DNA from: TMP-7 sp038212445
GTDB lineage: Bacteria > Acidobacteriota > Terriglobia > Bryobacterales > Bryobacteraceae
Length of the DNA stretch: 64,000 nucleotides
NCBI GenBank assembly: GCA_038212445.1
Contig: JBBQUM010000031.1
Coordinates: 1-64,000, forward strand
Direction: 5' to 3'
The notes beneath the pieces were generated by a model. The model was not told the origin of the DNA. It searched no databases and saw only the letters and a list, made by a program, of their open reading frames with translations. Each line of letters begins with the position of its first letter. The stretch's first letter is position 1. Shown piece after piece: positions 43,914-53,211 of the stretch. A program made the translations under genes and the position numbers.

Positions 43914-45125
43914 TTACTCGAAGCTCATCCCCGCAAAACTAACCACGCTCTGTTCATCGATATTCCACTGCTGATAACGCTGTAGTTTTCCTCGGACACC
44001 CGGCACTGCCTTCAGGAACGTGTAAATCGGAGCGCTCCCGCACCATTTCAGATCGTCGCGGTTTTCCATCACCTGTTCCCAAAATCCGTGGGCATCCCCT
44101 GCCTCGACACTCTCAATGCGCTTATGATCGCGAGCCGCCACCTCCACCATCTCGTCCCGGTCTGCCCGCGCCGCGATCCGGTCTCCGTACCGCTGCCCCA
44201 TATGCGCCATGTCAATCCCCAGAATCCACGCCAGGTTATTCCCTTCCCTGGCCGCAAGGTTGCCCAATACGTCATGGAAACGCGCGATGTGCGGCTGATC
44301 CTCCGGCATCCCGCCTACATAAAGGCTGCGCGCGTGCGACCCGCATAAAATCGGCAGGATCTTCACTTCAGGCCCAAATAAATGCTGGAGAAAGACCACC
44401 TGAAACTCGATGGAATGCTCGACAGCGTGGCAATAGTCCTCCATCTTGACCGCACCATCGGCCTGCGAACTCAATTCGTCCACCAGCCGCGTGTCTGTAG
44501 TCGCCGTGCCGTAGGGAGTGACGAAAGGCTTCCGCGTGAGGCCAAAGCGATCCGGCTCGCCATAGTGAGATGTCCCCAGAATGACAAACGTCCGCCCCGC
44601 ATCGGATGGAGACAACGAGCGGTAAGCCGACCGGTAACTTTCCCATCCGCCGAACGGACTGACATGCGGCGCTGCAATTCCCAGCACCCGGCGTCCAGCG
44701 TCCGGCGCAGGCTCGCCAAGGTACTGATCAAAGAGCGTCCGAAGCTCCGCAGCATTGTCCGGATACGCCGAACCGGCATGCGACGGCAGCCGTTCGCCCG
44801 ACTCGGCAAATTGCTTCTGCCGCGCCTCCCGCATCTCCTCGAACTTCGCGTCTTCAAGAAAGCCCGCGTCGCTTAGCGTCGTCACCAGGTGCTGCGAAAT
44901 CTCGCTGTTGTCCAGCTGGCCGGTAATGCTCACCAGCAGTTGACGCAGGTCCAAATCTGTCTGCTCGCCATCGAAGCACTCGAGACAAGCCACCAACCCC
45001 GGCGGCACGATCAATGTCACATCAGAAAACTGATAGGGATCGCGGATCAACAGTCCAGGACGATCTTCCACCGGAGAAGGCATGAAATCAAGGTTTAGCC
45101 GCAGACGCGCGAGGGGGGTCGGCAC
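43914..45125 (-). CDS. amrB: AmmeMemoRadiSam system protein B (MEMO1 family)
   Basis: A 403-residue MEMO-like protein, related to dioxygenases of the LigB/extradiol fold. The C-terminal half has GIAAPHVSPFGGW, VILGTSHYGEPDRFGLT and the final part with HSIEFQVVFLQHLFG that holds the metal-site His residues. The N-terminal about 130 residues form an extra helical/beta domain found in many bacterial members. I chose the GTG at 45125, because homologous sequence begins there. An upstream ATG at 45206 would extend it by 27 residues into the divergent gene region. Proteins A and the radical SAM partner are not in the window. Confidence 0.82.
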   Translation of the reverse strand: MPTPLARLRLNLDFMPSPVEDRPGLLIRDPYQFSDVTLIVPPGLVACLECFDGEQTDLDLRQLLVSITGQLDNSEISQHLVTTLSDAGFLEDAKFEEMREARQKQFAESGERLPSHAGSAYPDNAAELRTLFDQYLGEPAPDAGRRVLGIAAPHVSPFGGWESYRSAYRSLSPSDAGRTFVILGTSHYGEPDRFGLTRKPFVTPYGTATTDTRLVDELSSQADGAVKMEDYCHAVEHSIEFQVVFLQHLFGPEVKILPILCGSHARSLYVGGMPEDQPHIARFHDVLGNLAAREGNNLAWILGIDMAHMGQRYGDRIAARADRDEMVEVAARDHKRIESVEAGDAHGFWEQVMENRDDLKWCGSAPIYTFLKAVPGVRGKLQRYQQWNIDEQSVVSFAGMSFE

Positions 45126-45163
45126 AGCCTCTAGGATAGCCCGTTTGTGATAGATTGCCCCTG

Positions 45164-46039
45164 ATGAAATACGTGGCCGTCCTCCTCCTCGCCGCACTGG
45201 CCCCACTGGAGGCGCAGGTCTTCACACTGACGCGCGATCAACTGATCCGCTTCACCAGCGCCAGTCCTTTTGAGCGATTCAGCGACGGCCGCCCCAAGGT
45301 GCCGGATGCGCTGCTTGAACGCGCCAGGGATCTCTCAATTGAGGAGGCTTGGTCGGTTCTGCGCGACAAGAAGTACAACAATCAGTTCGAAGGAAATTGG
45401 CAAATCGTCCGGCCCGAAAAGAAACTCATCGGACGCGCCGTCACCGTGCAGTTCATGCCCATGCGCCAGGACGTTCGCGACGCCATCAACGCCGAGGCCA
45501 AGGCAAAGGGCGTAGATCGCATCGCGCCTCACCAGCGCGTCATCGACGCCCTCCAACCCGGCGACGTGCTGGTGGTGGATCTATTTGGGAAAATCGACGG
45601 GGGCACAATCGTCGGCGACAATCTCGCAACCGCCATTTACCGTGCCACCGGCACGGGTCTGGTGGTGGACGGCGCCATCCGTGATCTGGAAGGAATCTTC
45701 CCCATCGGCATGCCCGTCTACACCCGCGGCGTCCACCCTGCAGCCATCAACTACGACAGCGTCATGCTCACCGGCGTTAATGTTCCTATCCGCATCGGCA
45801 ACGCCACCGTCATGCCCGGCGACCTCGTGTTCGGCGACCGCGGCGGTCTCTACTTCATCCCCCCGCAGTACATCAAGGAAATCCTCGACCGCGCCGACGA
45901 GACCCACGTTCACGACGAGTGGACGAAAGAAAAACTCATGACCGGGAAGTACAAGTCGAGCGACATCTATCCCAGCCCGCATGACCCCGCGTTGAAAAAG
46001 GAATACGAGGACTATAAGAAACAAAAACTGGGAAAATAG
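45164..46039 (+). CDS. exported RraA-like / HMG-aldolase-family protein
   Basis: A 291-residue protein. A signal peptide (residues 1-18, ending PLEAQ) is followed by an RraA-type fold: GDVLVVDLFG, GDNLATAIYRATGTGLVVDGAIRDLEG (with the Gly, Arg-Asp and Glu residues of the metal/substrate site), then GDLVFGDRGGLYFIP. The family includes 4-hydroxy-4-methyl-2-oxoglutarate aldolases and the E. coli RNase E inhibitor. Export makes a lyase-type role more likely than RNase control. The start at 45164 is preferred because the signal peptide begins there. Confidence 0.84.
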   Translation: MKYVAVLLLAALAPLEAQVFTLTRDQLIRFTSASPFERFSDGRPKVPDALLERARDLSIEEAWSVLRDKKYNNQFEGNWQIVRPEKKLIGRAVTVQFMPMRQDVRDAINAEAKAKGVDRIAPHQRVIDALQPGDVLVVDLFGKIDGGTIVGDNLATAIYRATGTGLVVDGAIRDLEGIFPIGMPVYTRGVHPAAINYDSVMLTGVNVPIRIGNATVMPGDLVFGDRGGLYFIPPQYIKEILDRADETHVHDEWTKEKLMTGKYKSSDIYPSPHDPALKKEYEDYKKQKLGK

Positions 46040-46050
46040 ATCGATAGCGA

Positions 46051-46773
46051 ATGGAGTACTCCACGGTTAGCCTTGAGAGCGCCCTCTTCTTCGAAACGCC
46101 GGCTCAAATATATGCCCGCGTCTTCCGGACGCTCCAGCCTCGCGCCACTGCGCCCGGCTTTCAAATCGAGTTCCGCCGCTTTGCGAATGCGAACTCGTTT
46201 ATCCGCATGCGCGACGGCCACATCGAAGTGAAAATGACCGACGCACTCGAGTCGGCGCCCTCACCAATAGTCGAGGCCCTGGCGTTCATTCTGCTGTCCA
46301 AGCTATACCGCCGCCCCGTGCCTGCCGAGTTCAATGAACGCTACCGGCGCTATCTGAATCGTAAGGACGTTCGACAACACCTGCACAGCATGCGCGAGAA
46401 GCGCGGGCGTAAACTCATCACCTCGGCACAAGGCCACGCCTACGACCTTGAAGCCATCTTCGACCAGCTCAATTTCATCTACTTCCACGGCTTAATGGCA
46501 CGCCCCACAATCGGTTGGAGCCAGCGGCGCGGCAGGAATACGCTAGGCCATTACGACCCTTCGCACAACACCATCGTTGTCAGCCGGCTGCTCGACCGGC
46601 CTGAAGTCCCCCGCCTCGTCGTCGAGTATGTGATGTTCCACGAGATGCTCCACGTCCGCTACCCGGTTACCCACACCGGCATCAGACGCTGCGTGCACAC
46701 CCCCGAATTCAAGCAGGCGGAAAAGGCGTTCGAGCGCATCAAGGACGCGCGCTCTCTGCTCAAAACTCTTTAA
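46051..46773 (+). CDS. SprT-like zinc metalloprotein
   Basis: A 240-residue protein. The zinc motif HEMLH lies near residue 193, followed by a downstream His-rich end (HTPEFKQAEKAFERI) as in SprT/M48-type metalloproteases. The middle segment YDLEAIFDQLNFIYFHGLMARPTIGWS is also typical of the SprT-like group. There is no signal peptide or membrane helix. It starts 11 bases after the RraA-like gene on the same strand. SprT-type enzymes cut DNA-bound or damaged proteins, but no substrate is known for this branch. Confidence 0.78.
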   Translation: MEYSTVSLESALFFETPAQIYARVFRTLQPRATAPGFQIEFRRFANANSFIRMRDGHIEVKMTDALESAPSPIVEALAFILLSKLYRRPVPAEFNERYRRYLNRKDVRQHLHSMREKRGRKLITSAQGHAYDLEAIFDQLNFIYFHGLMARPTIGWSQRRGRNTLGHYDPSHNTIVVSRLLDRPEVPRLVVEYVMFHEMLHVRYPVTHTGIRRCVHTPEFKQAEKAFERIKDARSLLKTL

Positions 46774-46783
46774 TAGGCTTGAA

Positions 46784-47290
46784 TCAGTTTGCGCTTAATG
46801 TTAGATTTCTTGCGAGAATCGTCAGGGCTCTGAAGGCTTCAATCGCGGGCACAGGATTCACCCGGCCCAAGCCCAGCGCGCTCAGCGTAAGGGATAGACG
46901 AATTCCTAGGATCCGGCGCTTGAACAATAGCTTTTGCCGTGCCAGCGCGCTTACTAGTTCCTCACCGCCCTCACTGCTGGCTGCCGACTGCATGGCAACT
47001 GCGTGCAAACGATTGAAGTCGTCGGTAAGATCGCTCAGATAGCCGCGGCAGATGTGTCGGCGCTCCCTGCGCAGCTTTCGACCCATCGCCGGCCGGTAGC
47101 CGGGCTGCGCAGCAAGAAACTGGTAGTCTCTCTCCGAAAGTAGCTTTTCCAGGGGTAGATATTGGTCGGCGGAGAACTGCTCAATCGACACTTCGGAGAC
47201 GGGGGCTTTCGATTGCGACAGCGGCCGTAACGACCAAAGAAGAGACGCGGCCAAACCGGCAATCAATAGCGCGCCGATGAGGATTGTCAA
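46784..47290 (-). CDS. single-pass membrane protein of unknown function
   Basis: A 168-residue protein. A hydrophobic N-terminal helix (residues 2-20) is followed by a mostly helical, Arg-rich domain: the stretch PLEKLLSERDYQFLAAQPGYRP and the RREKR-like basic region around residues 72-80. No family is recognised. It stands alone and converges with the SprT-like gene with a 10-base gap. Confidence 0.68.
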   Translation of the reverse strand: MTILIGALLIAGLAASLLWSLRPLSQSKAPVSEVSIEQFSADQYLPLEKLLSERDYQFLAAQPGYRPAMGRKLRRERRHICRGYLSDLTDDFNRLHAVAMQSAASSEGGEELVSALARQKLLFKRRILGIRLSLTLSALGLGRVNPVPAIEAFRALTILARNLTLSAN

Positions 47291-47399
47291 GCCGCCCCTT
47301 CTGTCATCCCCAATAGAGTACTTGACATTAAACGAAAAAGCAAATCAGGATTTGTCAAAAATGCGGGATCAATTATAAAATCGGATATCGATTGTCCTG

Positions 47400-48185
47400 T
47401 TACTTACGGCGTGCCCGCATCAGACTTGTGTTGATACTCTGAATTTGCTCCAGTATTCGCTGCTGTTGTTCCATTGATATCTTCCCGCTCCTGGCCAGCA
47501 CTGGTTCCTCCCCTTCGCGCCGTAGCCGAACAATCCAGAACGACAAACAGGTAGAAAGCACCACCATCATCACGAATGAAGCCTGTTCAGCATAACTAAA
47601 ACCCTTTTGGCCGAGTAGTAAGTAATTGATCGTCCTCACCGCGAAACAGATGCTGTATCCAATCAGGAAACGCGTTGCGTTCGGCGGCAGCCGCACAGGA
47701 AACCACATGAAGAGGAAGGTTGAGGTCGCAACAAAGCCTAGAACGGTGAGGCATACCACCCGGCTCAGAAGGAACAAGTTCACCGCGATCAGAGTGGAAC
47801 GTGGGACGTTCGGCTGATAGTTAACCCCAGAAAACATGGACAGAAGCGCCAGCGATGCCCCCACCGCAAGTGAGGCACTAAGCAGCCTCCGTCCCAGCAC
47901 CGCGAAGCCCGGATAGTGCCGCAGCACCTGGGTCATGAGTTCAAGCGTAGTGAGGACGTAAAGAAGACAGGTGATGGGCTGAAAAGAAAAGAATAGGACA
48001 CCATATGTCGTGGTGCCGTACTTAACCGAAGCCAGTGTAACCGCGCTGACAATATCCCAAATAAGGTAAATCGTGAGAACGCGGTAGGTTGCCAGCAACC
48101 CCTGCCGCCACAACTGAGCCAGAAGCACAGCCGTCAAGCCGATACTGATAAACCAAAGGACCCGGGTCCATTCCACCAGAGGCAT
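47400..48185 (-). CDS. polytopic membrane protein of unknown function
   Basis: A 261-residue protein with about seven hydrophobic helices and a polar C-terminal tail (MEQQQRILEQIQSINTSLMRARRK). The arrangement resembles seven-helix membrane proteins that are common in Acidobacteria, but I cannot name a family. The ATG at 48185 is used, with AGG nine bases before it. A GTG at 48221 in the same frame would add 12 residues without a membrane role. The C-terminal helical tail may bind other proteins (inference). Confidence 0.7.
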   Translation of the reverse strand: MPLVEWTRVLWFISIGLTAVLLAQLWRQGLLATYRVLTIYLIWDIVSAVTLASVKYGTTTYGVLFFSFQPITCLLYVLTTLELMTQVLRHYPGFAVLGRRLLSASLAVGASLALLSMFSGVNYQPNVPRSTLIAVNLFLLSRVVCLTVLGFVATSTFLFMWFPVRLPPNATRFLIGYSICFAVRTINYLLLGQKGFSYAEQASFVMMVVLSTCLSFWIVRLRREGEEPVLARSGKISMEQQQRILEQIQSINTSLMRARRK

Positions 48186-48308
48186 TGGGACAAACCTGCG
48201 AGCATTGTAACATTCGACCAAAATGCAGATAGAACGCGCCGGGCTAATCGCGCGGCGCGCCTCAATCTTTGGGAGTCAATCCTCCCGACTTCAGTGGCGG
48301 TTTGTCTT

Positions 48309-48431
48309 TTAGCGGGCGAGTCTGCTCGGGCACGGCATACAGTTCGGATACGGCGAGTCTGCAACCGCAATGTTCACGATGGCCGCCGCTTGCAGGGCTA
48401 ACACGATGACGAATAGTACTTTCTTGATCAC
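48309..48431 (-). CDS. 40-residue secreted Cys-containing peptide
   Basis: A 40-residue frame starting with GTG. The first 24 residues are a clear signal peptide (Lys-Lys, then a hydrophobic core, ending NIAVA). The remainder is a short peptide with a CMPC motif (positions 31-34) and a basic end. AAGGAG lies 11 bases before the start, somewhat far. It is too short for ordinary gene finders. I cannot name a family. It sits alone upstream of the polytopic membrane gene, on the same strand. Confidence 0.45.
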   Translation of the reverse strand: MIKKVLFVIVLALQAAAIVNIAVADSPYPNCMPCPSRLAR

Positions 48432-48620
48432 GGTAAGCGATTCTCCTTAGGGTGTTTACTACTTCGAGGCCTAGGATAAGAGCACGAGGCGTTGTAAGGG
48501 ACAAACCTTAAGAGTTTTTCGCTTTTCAGAACGGCGCATCGATAAAGGCCTTAACCGTACATCACCAGAACAAATTTGATCGACTTTGTGATCTACTGGT
48601 TCAAGTGGGCAGGTTGGCCG

Positions 48621-49067
48621 ATGGAGCGAAGTAATCGCGTAAGCCTTGAGAAGGGCGCAGTAGCGGATCTGTGGCGCACGACCTGTGCCCGAATACCCAC
48701 CATCTACGGTCGTTTACTGTTCCTATCGTCGCTCCGGAATTCGGACACGGGGCACTACAACCATGTGGGACTGACGCAGAGATTCGGTGAAGCCGAAGGC
48801 GACCGCGCGCTGCGCCAGGTGCACACTCAAACCTTCTCCGAATGGCTGTGCTTCGACCTCGAGCAGCAGAAAGCTGACCTTGATCTTTACCTGTCCACGT
48901 TCGGTCCAAAAAAACGGCGGACCGTCCTCTCGTGGTATGACCTAAAGCCCTATCGCGGCGTGGTGCCTGCCGCCGCGGCACAAGCGTCTATTCAGTATTT
49001 CGAGAGCAACTTCCAGACCCTGCTCGAACTGCTCAAAAGCGCTTACGCTGCTTCCGGGGCGGAATAA
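48621..49067 (+). CDS. hypothetical protein
   Basis: A 148-residue soluble protein starting at ATG 48621 (an in-frame TTG at 48576 would add 15 residues). It is predominantly helical, with the segments TIYGRLLFLSSLRN, LRQVHTQTFSEWLCFDLEQQKADLDLYLSTFGPKKR and WYDLKPYRGVVP. I do not recognise a family. The last 35 bases overlap the convergent XRE regulator gene. Confidence 0.65.
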   Translation: MERSNRVSLEKGAVADLWRTTCARIPTIYGRLLFLSSLRNSDTGHYNHVGLTQRFGEAEGDRALRQVHTQTFSEWLCFDLEQQKADLDLYLSTFGPKKRRTVLSWYDLKPYRGVVPAAAAQASIQYFESNFQTLLELLKSAYAASGAE

Positions 49068-49857
49068 ACCTCATAGCGACTCCATCTACCTGCCCGATCA
49101 CGTCAATCTCCGACTGATCGAAAATCTCCGCCTTCACATGCGACGCCGGATGAGGCTGCATGATCACCTGCTCCCCGTTCAGCGCACACCAGCCGCAGTA
49201 ATAGCCGTTGCGATGTTCGAGGAAATAGATCGGCCGGTCGTGATCGCTGGTCCAACCGTCGCCGGCAATCTTCCGCTGCGCCTCATTGATCAAAACAAGG
49301 GAACCCGGATGTAAGACCGGATACATCGTCCAGTCGTCAGTGCCGATCAGCCCATAACGATGCGCCTTGAGATCAATACCTCTGAGAAGCGCAAACGGCA
49401 GCTTTCCCCATTTTTGAATGATCCGGCTCAGGAAAACCGTCTTGCGCAAGTCGATGTTCGGCTCAAGCGCTGTCGGTGCCTGTAGGTCGCCGCCCTCCCC
49501 GGCATCAAACTTGATCAGATGCGTCTTGGCAACCGTCACGGATCGGGCGTCAATGCCAATGGAACCAACATCGATCCCGTACCAGCCCAGCACCTCGGTG
49601 AACTCCAACCGGTAAATCGCGCAGAGCGCGTAAATACGGTACATCGAGGGGATCGTGCCCTTGTTCTCGATGTCCGCAAGACGGCTCAGGGCTACCGTGA
49701 ATTCGTCGTTCTTGTGACGTGTGGCGATGCGAGCGCTCGCCTCTTCAACATCGCGATATCGCAAGCCCAATCGTTCGCGTGCTTTTTTTAGTTTTTGGCC
49801 AGCGTCTTCCATGCTGAGACTGCCGGATGATCCCGCCCGGGCGCTACGGTCTTTCAT
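49033..49857 (-). CDS. XRE regulator with LexA/S24-like C-terminal domain lacking the catalytic Ser
   Basis: A 274-residue regulator. Residues about 20-95 form an XRE-type helix-turn-helix (LKKARERLGLRYRDVEEAS...LADIENKG). The C-terminus (about 160-265) follows the S24/LexA layout: YGLIGTDDWTMYPVLHPGSLVLIN, then a domain ending IDVIGQVDGVAMRF. In the family the motif is G-D-S-M-x-P, but here the nucleophile position is Thr (T177), so self-cleavage is unlikely. It may bind a ligand instead. It is divergent from ubiX and convergent with the hypothetical gene. Confidence 0.78.
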   Translation of the reverse strand: MKDRSARAGSSGSLSMEDAGQKLKKARERLGLRYRDVEEASARIATRHKNDEFTVALSRLADIENKGTIPSMYRIYALCAIYRLEFTEVLGWYGIDVGSIGIDARSVTVAKTHLIKFDAGEGGDLQAPTALEPNIDLRKTVFLSRIIQKWGKLPFALLRGIDLKAHRYGLIGTDDWTMYPVLHPGSLVLINEAQRKIAGDGWTSDHDRPIYFLEHRNGYYCGWCALNGEQVIMQPHPASHVKAEIFDQSEIDVIGQVDGVAMRFIPPRKQRKRF

Positions 49858-49976
49858 TGTGATGACTGCCGCCCGCCGGGCATCGTTGAATTATACTTGT
49901 CATTCGTGTGATTGAGCAAGGCAATAGCGCGAGCTTTGTTCCGAAAACAGAACAAGCGAAGCGGAAGGTAGGGAAT

Positions 49977-50570
49977 TTGAGGCTCATAGTCGGAATCACG
50001 GGAGCGAGCGGTTCCATTTACGGCTGGCGTCTGTTGGAAAAGCTACGCTCGGTCGCGAACATCGAGACCCATCTTATCTTGACTCGCGCCGGTGAGCGTA
50101 CCGCGTACCTTGAACTCGGAAAGTCCGCCGCCGACTTTCGTACGCTAGCTGACTTCTGGTACCCGTTCGAAGATATCGGCGCGCGAGTCGCCAGCGGATC
50201 CGCTTCCATCGACGCCATGGTGATCGCCCCCTGCTCCATCCACTCGATGTCCGCCATCGCCAACGGCCTCAGTGACAACCTGCTCGTCCGCGCCGCCGAC
50301 GTCACCCTCAAGGAGCGCCGCCGCCTCATCCTCATGGTCCGCGAATCGCCCTTCCACTTGGGCCATTTGCGAAATATGACCGCGCTCGCGGAAATGGGCG
50401 CCATCATTGCGCCTCCAATCCCCGGCTTCTATCACAATCCCCAAACCGTCGACGATCTCGTCAATCCCAGCGTCGATCGTGTGATGGACCTCCTCGGCAT
50501 CTCAGCCGCCGATGCCAAACGCTGGGAAGGCGGAACCCCCAGCCGCTCCACAGGTACAATCGCTAAGTGA
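49977..50570 (+). CDS. ubiX: flavin prenyltransferase (UbiX/Pad1)
   Basis: A 197-residue enzyme that joins dimethylallyl phosphate to FMN to make prenylated FMN for UbiD-type decarboxylases. The N-terminal VGITGASGSIYGWRLLE, the APCSIHSMSAIANGLSDNLLVRAADVTLKERR segment and the C-terminal region are intact. I chose the TTG at 49977, with AAGGTAGGG just upstream, because the family begins right there. An upstream GTG at 49908 would add 23 residues unlike the family. The stop overlaps pheA as GTGA. No UbiD is in the window. Confidence 0.88.
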   Translation: MRLIVGITGASGSIYGWRLLEKLRSVANIETHLILTRAGERTAYLELGKSAADFRTLADFWYPFEDIGARVASGSASIDAMVIAPCSIHSMSAIANGLSDNLLVRAADVTLKERRRLILMVRESPFHLGHLRNMTALAEMGAIIAPPIPGFYHNPQTVDDLVNPSVDRVMDLLGISAADAKRWEGGTPSRSTGTIAK

Positions 50571-51448
50571 GTACCTCCCAGAAACGACCCAAGCCCTCCA
50601 CCAAAACGTTCAACGTCGCTTTCCAGGGCGAGCCCGGCGCATTTAGCCAGATGGCAATCCGCCAGTTCTTCGGCGACCGCGCCGCCATCTATCCTTGCCA
50701 GCGTTTCGAAGAGGTCTTCAAGACTGTGGAGTCGGGAAAGGCCGCCGCCGCCGTCATCCCCATCGAAAACACGCTCCACGGCTCCGTCCACGAGAACTAC
50801 GACCATCTCCTCAATTTCGGCTTCGAGATTGTTGGCGAGACCAACGTCAGAATCGTCCACAACCTGATCGCCAACCCCGGCGTCAAGTTCCGCCAGCTCA
50901 AACGCGTTTTCTCCCATCCCGTCGCCATAAACCAGTGCCTCGATTTCTTCACCGCCAACCCGAATATCGAACGAGTGCCTTTCTACGACACCGCCGGCAG
51001 CGTGAAGATGATCAGCGAGGAAAAACTCACCGACGCCGCCGCCATCGCCTCCACCATTGCCGCCGATGTCTATGGCGGACACATCCTGAAGCGCTCCATC
51101 GAGGACGACCGCCGCAACTTCACCCGCTTCTTCCTGCTTCGCAAACCCAAAGCTCGTCTCGCCATCGAACCTGAGCCTGTCCCGCTGCGCGAGTTCAAGA
51201 CCTCCATCGCCTTCACCACGCGCAACATTCCCGGCGTCCTCTTCAAAGCGCTCAGCGCCTTCGCACTGCGTGACCTGAATCTCACTAAGATTGAGTCGCG
51301 ACCCCTGCGCGGCAAGCCCTGGGAATATTTGTTCTACGTCGACCTCATCGGTTCTACCGGCGATCCCGCCCTCGAGCGCGCCATCGCTCAACTGTCAGAG
51401 ATCGCCGACCTCCTGCGCGTGCTCGGCTCCTACCCGCGCGCACTGTGA
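50567..51448 (+). CDS. pheA: prephenate dehydratase
   Basis: A 293-residue enzyme that converts prephenate to phenylpyruvate for phenylalanine. The dehydratase domain has VAFQGEPGAFSQMA, IPIENTLHGSV and the catalytic-site DDRRNFTRFFLL segment (Thr-Arg-Phe). The C-terminal ACT domain (TRNIPGVLFKALSAFALRDLNLTKIESRP) holds the ESRP feedback motif that binds phenylalanine. The chorismate mutase domain of the fused E. coli enzyme is absent. The start is GTG, overlapping the ubiX stop. Confidence 0.94.
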   Translation: MSTSQKRPKPSTKTFNVAFQGEPGAFSQMAIRQFFGDRAAIYPCQRFEEVFKTVESGKAAAAVIPIENTLHGSVHENYDHLLNFGFEIVGETNVRIVHNLIANPGVKFRQLKRVFSHPVAINQCLDFFTANPNIERVPFYDTAGSVKMISEEKLTDAAAIASTIAADVYGGHILKRSIEDDRRNFTRFFLLRKPKARLAIEPEPVPLREFKTSIAFTTRNIPGVLFKALSAFALRDLNLTKIESRPLRGKPWEYLFYVDLIGSTGDPALERAIAQLSEIADLLRVLGSYPRAL

Positions 51449-53211
51449 TGCCCCGCGGTTTCCGCGAACAACTCCTTCGCGGCGTCGTCCTGGCCGGCCT
51501 CTGGACCGTCCTCACCACCGAACTGCTCAGCGCCTTCAACGCACTCCGGCCCGTCCCCGTCTTCATCGCCTGGCTCGCCTTCGCCGCCATCTTGATCTAC
51601 CTTGGCAGGCACGCCCGGCCCAGTTTCCAACTCACCGGACTCCTCTGGCTTCCCACCGTCGCGGTGCTAGCCATCACCTTCACCACCGCGCTGCTCAGCC
51701 CGCCCAACTCCGCCGACGCCATGGCGTATCACATGCCCCGTGTCATCTACTGGACCCAGCAGGCAAGCGTTCGCTTCTTCCCCACTCCGTACTTCAACCA
51801 GATCATGCTGCAGCCCTTCGCCGAGTACCTGATGCTCCACTCTTATCTGCTCAGCGGCGGCGACCATCTCATTAACCTCGTCCAATGGTCCGCATCCTTG
51901 ATCTCCATCATCGGCGTGTCGCTGATCGCCCAACGGCTGGGCGCTGGACCCGCCGCGCAGGCCTTCGCGGCATTCTTCTGCGCCACATTGCCAAGCGGCA
52001 TTCTCGCCAGTTCAGGCGCCAAGAACGACTATGTACTGGCGGCCTGGCTGGTACTCCTCACGCTTTTCCTGCTCCGCTTCGTCGACACCGGCGAGACTTC
52101 GAGCGCCTGGTTCGCCTCCGCGGCACTGGGACTCGCCCTGCTCACCAAAGCCACCGCCTATCTGTTCGCCCCCTGGATCCTCGCCGCCATTCTGCTGCCG
52201 CACTTCCGCAAACTGCCGCACCGTCGCATCATCCTGGCCGCGCCCCTGCTCGCTCTCGCTCTCAACGCTCCGCAGTACATCCGGAATCTCGACCTCAGCG
52301 GCTCCATAGCCGGCTTCGACTCGGCCCAAGGCAATGGCTTCTTCCGCTGGCGCAATGAAACCTTCGGCTGGAAGCCGGCGCTTTCCAATCTCCTCCGCAA
52401 TACCTCGGAACAAATCGGCAGTAGCTCGGAATCCTGGAACAACAGCGTCTACGATGCCGTGGCGCGCATCCATTCGACATTCGGTATCGACCTGAACGAC
52501 CCCGCGACTACCTGGCGCGCGTCGACGTTCCATTCGCCTCGCAGCACGAATCACGAGGCCGATGCCGCCAATCCACTCCATCTGACGATCCTCGTCCTGG
52601 CCGTCGTGGTCCTCCACCGCAACCCACGCCTGATGCTCTATGCGCTCGCGCTGATCTGTGGATTCATTGCTTTCTCTGCTTATTTGAAATGGCAGCCGTT
52701 TATGGCACGGCTCATCCTGCCGCTGTTCGTACTGGCCAGTCCGCTGCCTGCGTTGATTCCCCTCCGCAAGCGCTACCTGCAGGCGGCAGCCCTGGCCTTC
52801 TGCCTGGTTTTGCTCTACACCACCCGCTACGTCGCGCTCAATAACTGGACCCGGCCATTGCGCGGCCCGCACAGCGTGTTCCAACTATCGCGCCACCAGC
52901 GCTACTTCGCCGACATGACCCAATGGAGCAATACAGCGGATTACCTGGACGCAGTGGACGCGCTAAAACAGTCGCCCTGCCAGACCATCGGCATCGATAT
53001 CAACGGCCTGCAATTGGAATATCCGCTTCAGGCGCTGCTGCTCGAACGCCGGCCCGCGCTGCAGTTCGTGCACGTAGGCGTCGCCAATGCATCGACAAAA
53101 TACCTAGCGCCCGCCGCGCAACCGGCCTGCGCCGTAGTCTGCCTCGACTGCTCCACGCAGTATCCCTTCCCGCACAGCCAGGCCTCGGGCAAGTTTGTAG
53201 TTTTCTACTGA
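51448..53211 (+). CDS. GT39-type membrane glycosyltransferase
   Basis: A 587-residue membrane protein with about ten or more hydrophobic helices. The N-terminal periplasmic loop carries an acidic site (PPNSADAMAYHMPRVIYW), as in GT39/ArnT-type enzymes that use lipid-linked sugars. The C-terminus (about 150 residues) is soluble. The ATG at 51448 overlaps the pheA stop, and the GTG three bases upstream is also in frame. It is in the same transcription unit as ubiX and pheA, but no functional link is visible. The sugar donor is unknown. Confidence 0.8.
   Translation: MPRGFREQLLRGVVLAGLWTVLTTELLSAFNALRPVPVFIAWLAFAAILIYLGRHARPSFQLTGLLWLPTVAVLAITFTTALLSPPNSADAMAYHMPRVIYWTQQASVRFFPTPYFNQIMLQPFAEYLMLHSYLLSGGDHLINLVQWSASLISIIGVSLIAQRLGAGPAAQAFAAFFCATLPSGILASSGAKNDYVLAAWLVLLTLFLLRFVDTGETSSAWFASAALGLALLTKATAYLFAPWILAAILLPHFRKLPHRRIILAAPLLALALNAPQYIRNLDLSGSIAGFDSAQGNGFFRWRNETFGWKPALSNLLRNTSEQIGSSSESWNNSVYDAVARIHSTFGIDLNDPATTWRASTFHSPRSTNHEADAANPLHLTILVLAVVVLHRNPRLMLYALALICGFIAFSAYLKWQPFMARLILPLFVLASPLPALIPLRKRYLQAAALAFCLVLLYTTRYVALNNWTRPLRGPHSVFQLSRHQRYFADMTQWSNTADYLDAVDALKQSPCQTIGIDINGLQLEYPLQALLLERRPALQFVHVGVANASTKYLAPAAQPACAVVCLDCSTQYPFPHSQASGKFVVFY

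Noticed and set aside
50432..51391. A 319-codon minus-strand frame over pheA
   Set aside because: Antisense to a complete prephenate dehydratase; Gly/Glu/Val-rich, no motif.
52012..52884. A 290-codon minus-strand frame in the GT39 gene
   Set aside because: Antisense of a membrane protein; Glu/Gln/Arg-rich, no domain.
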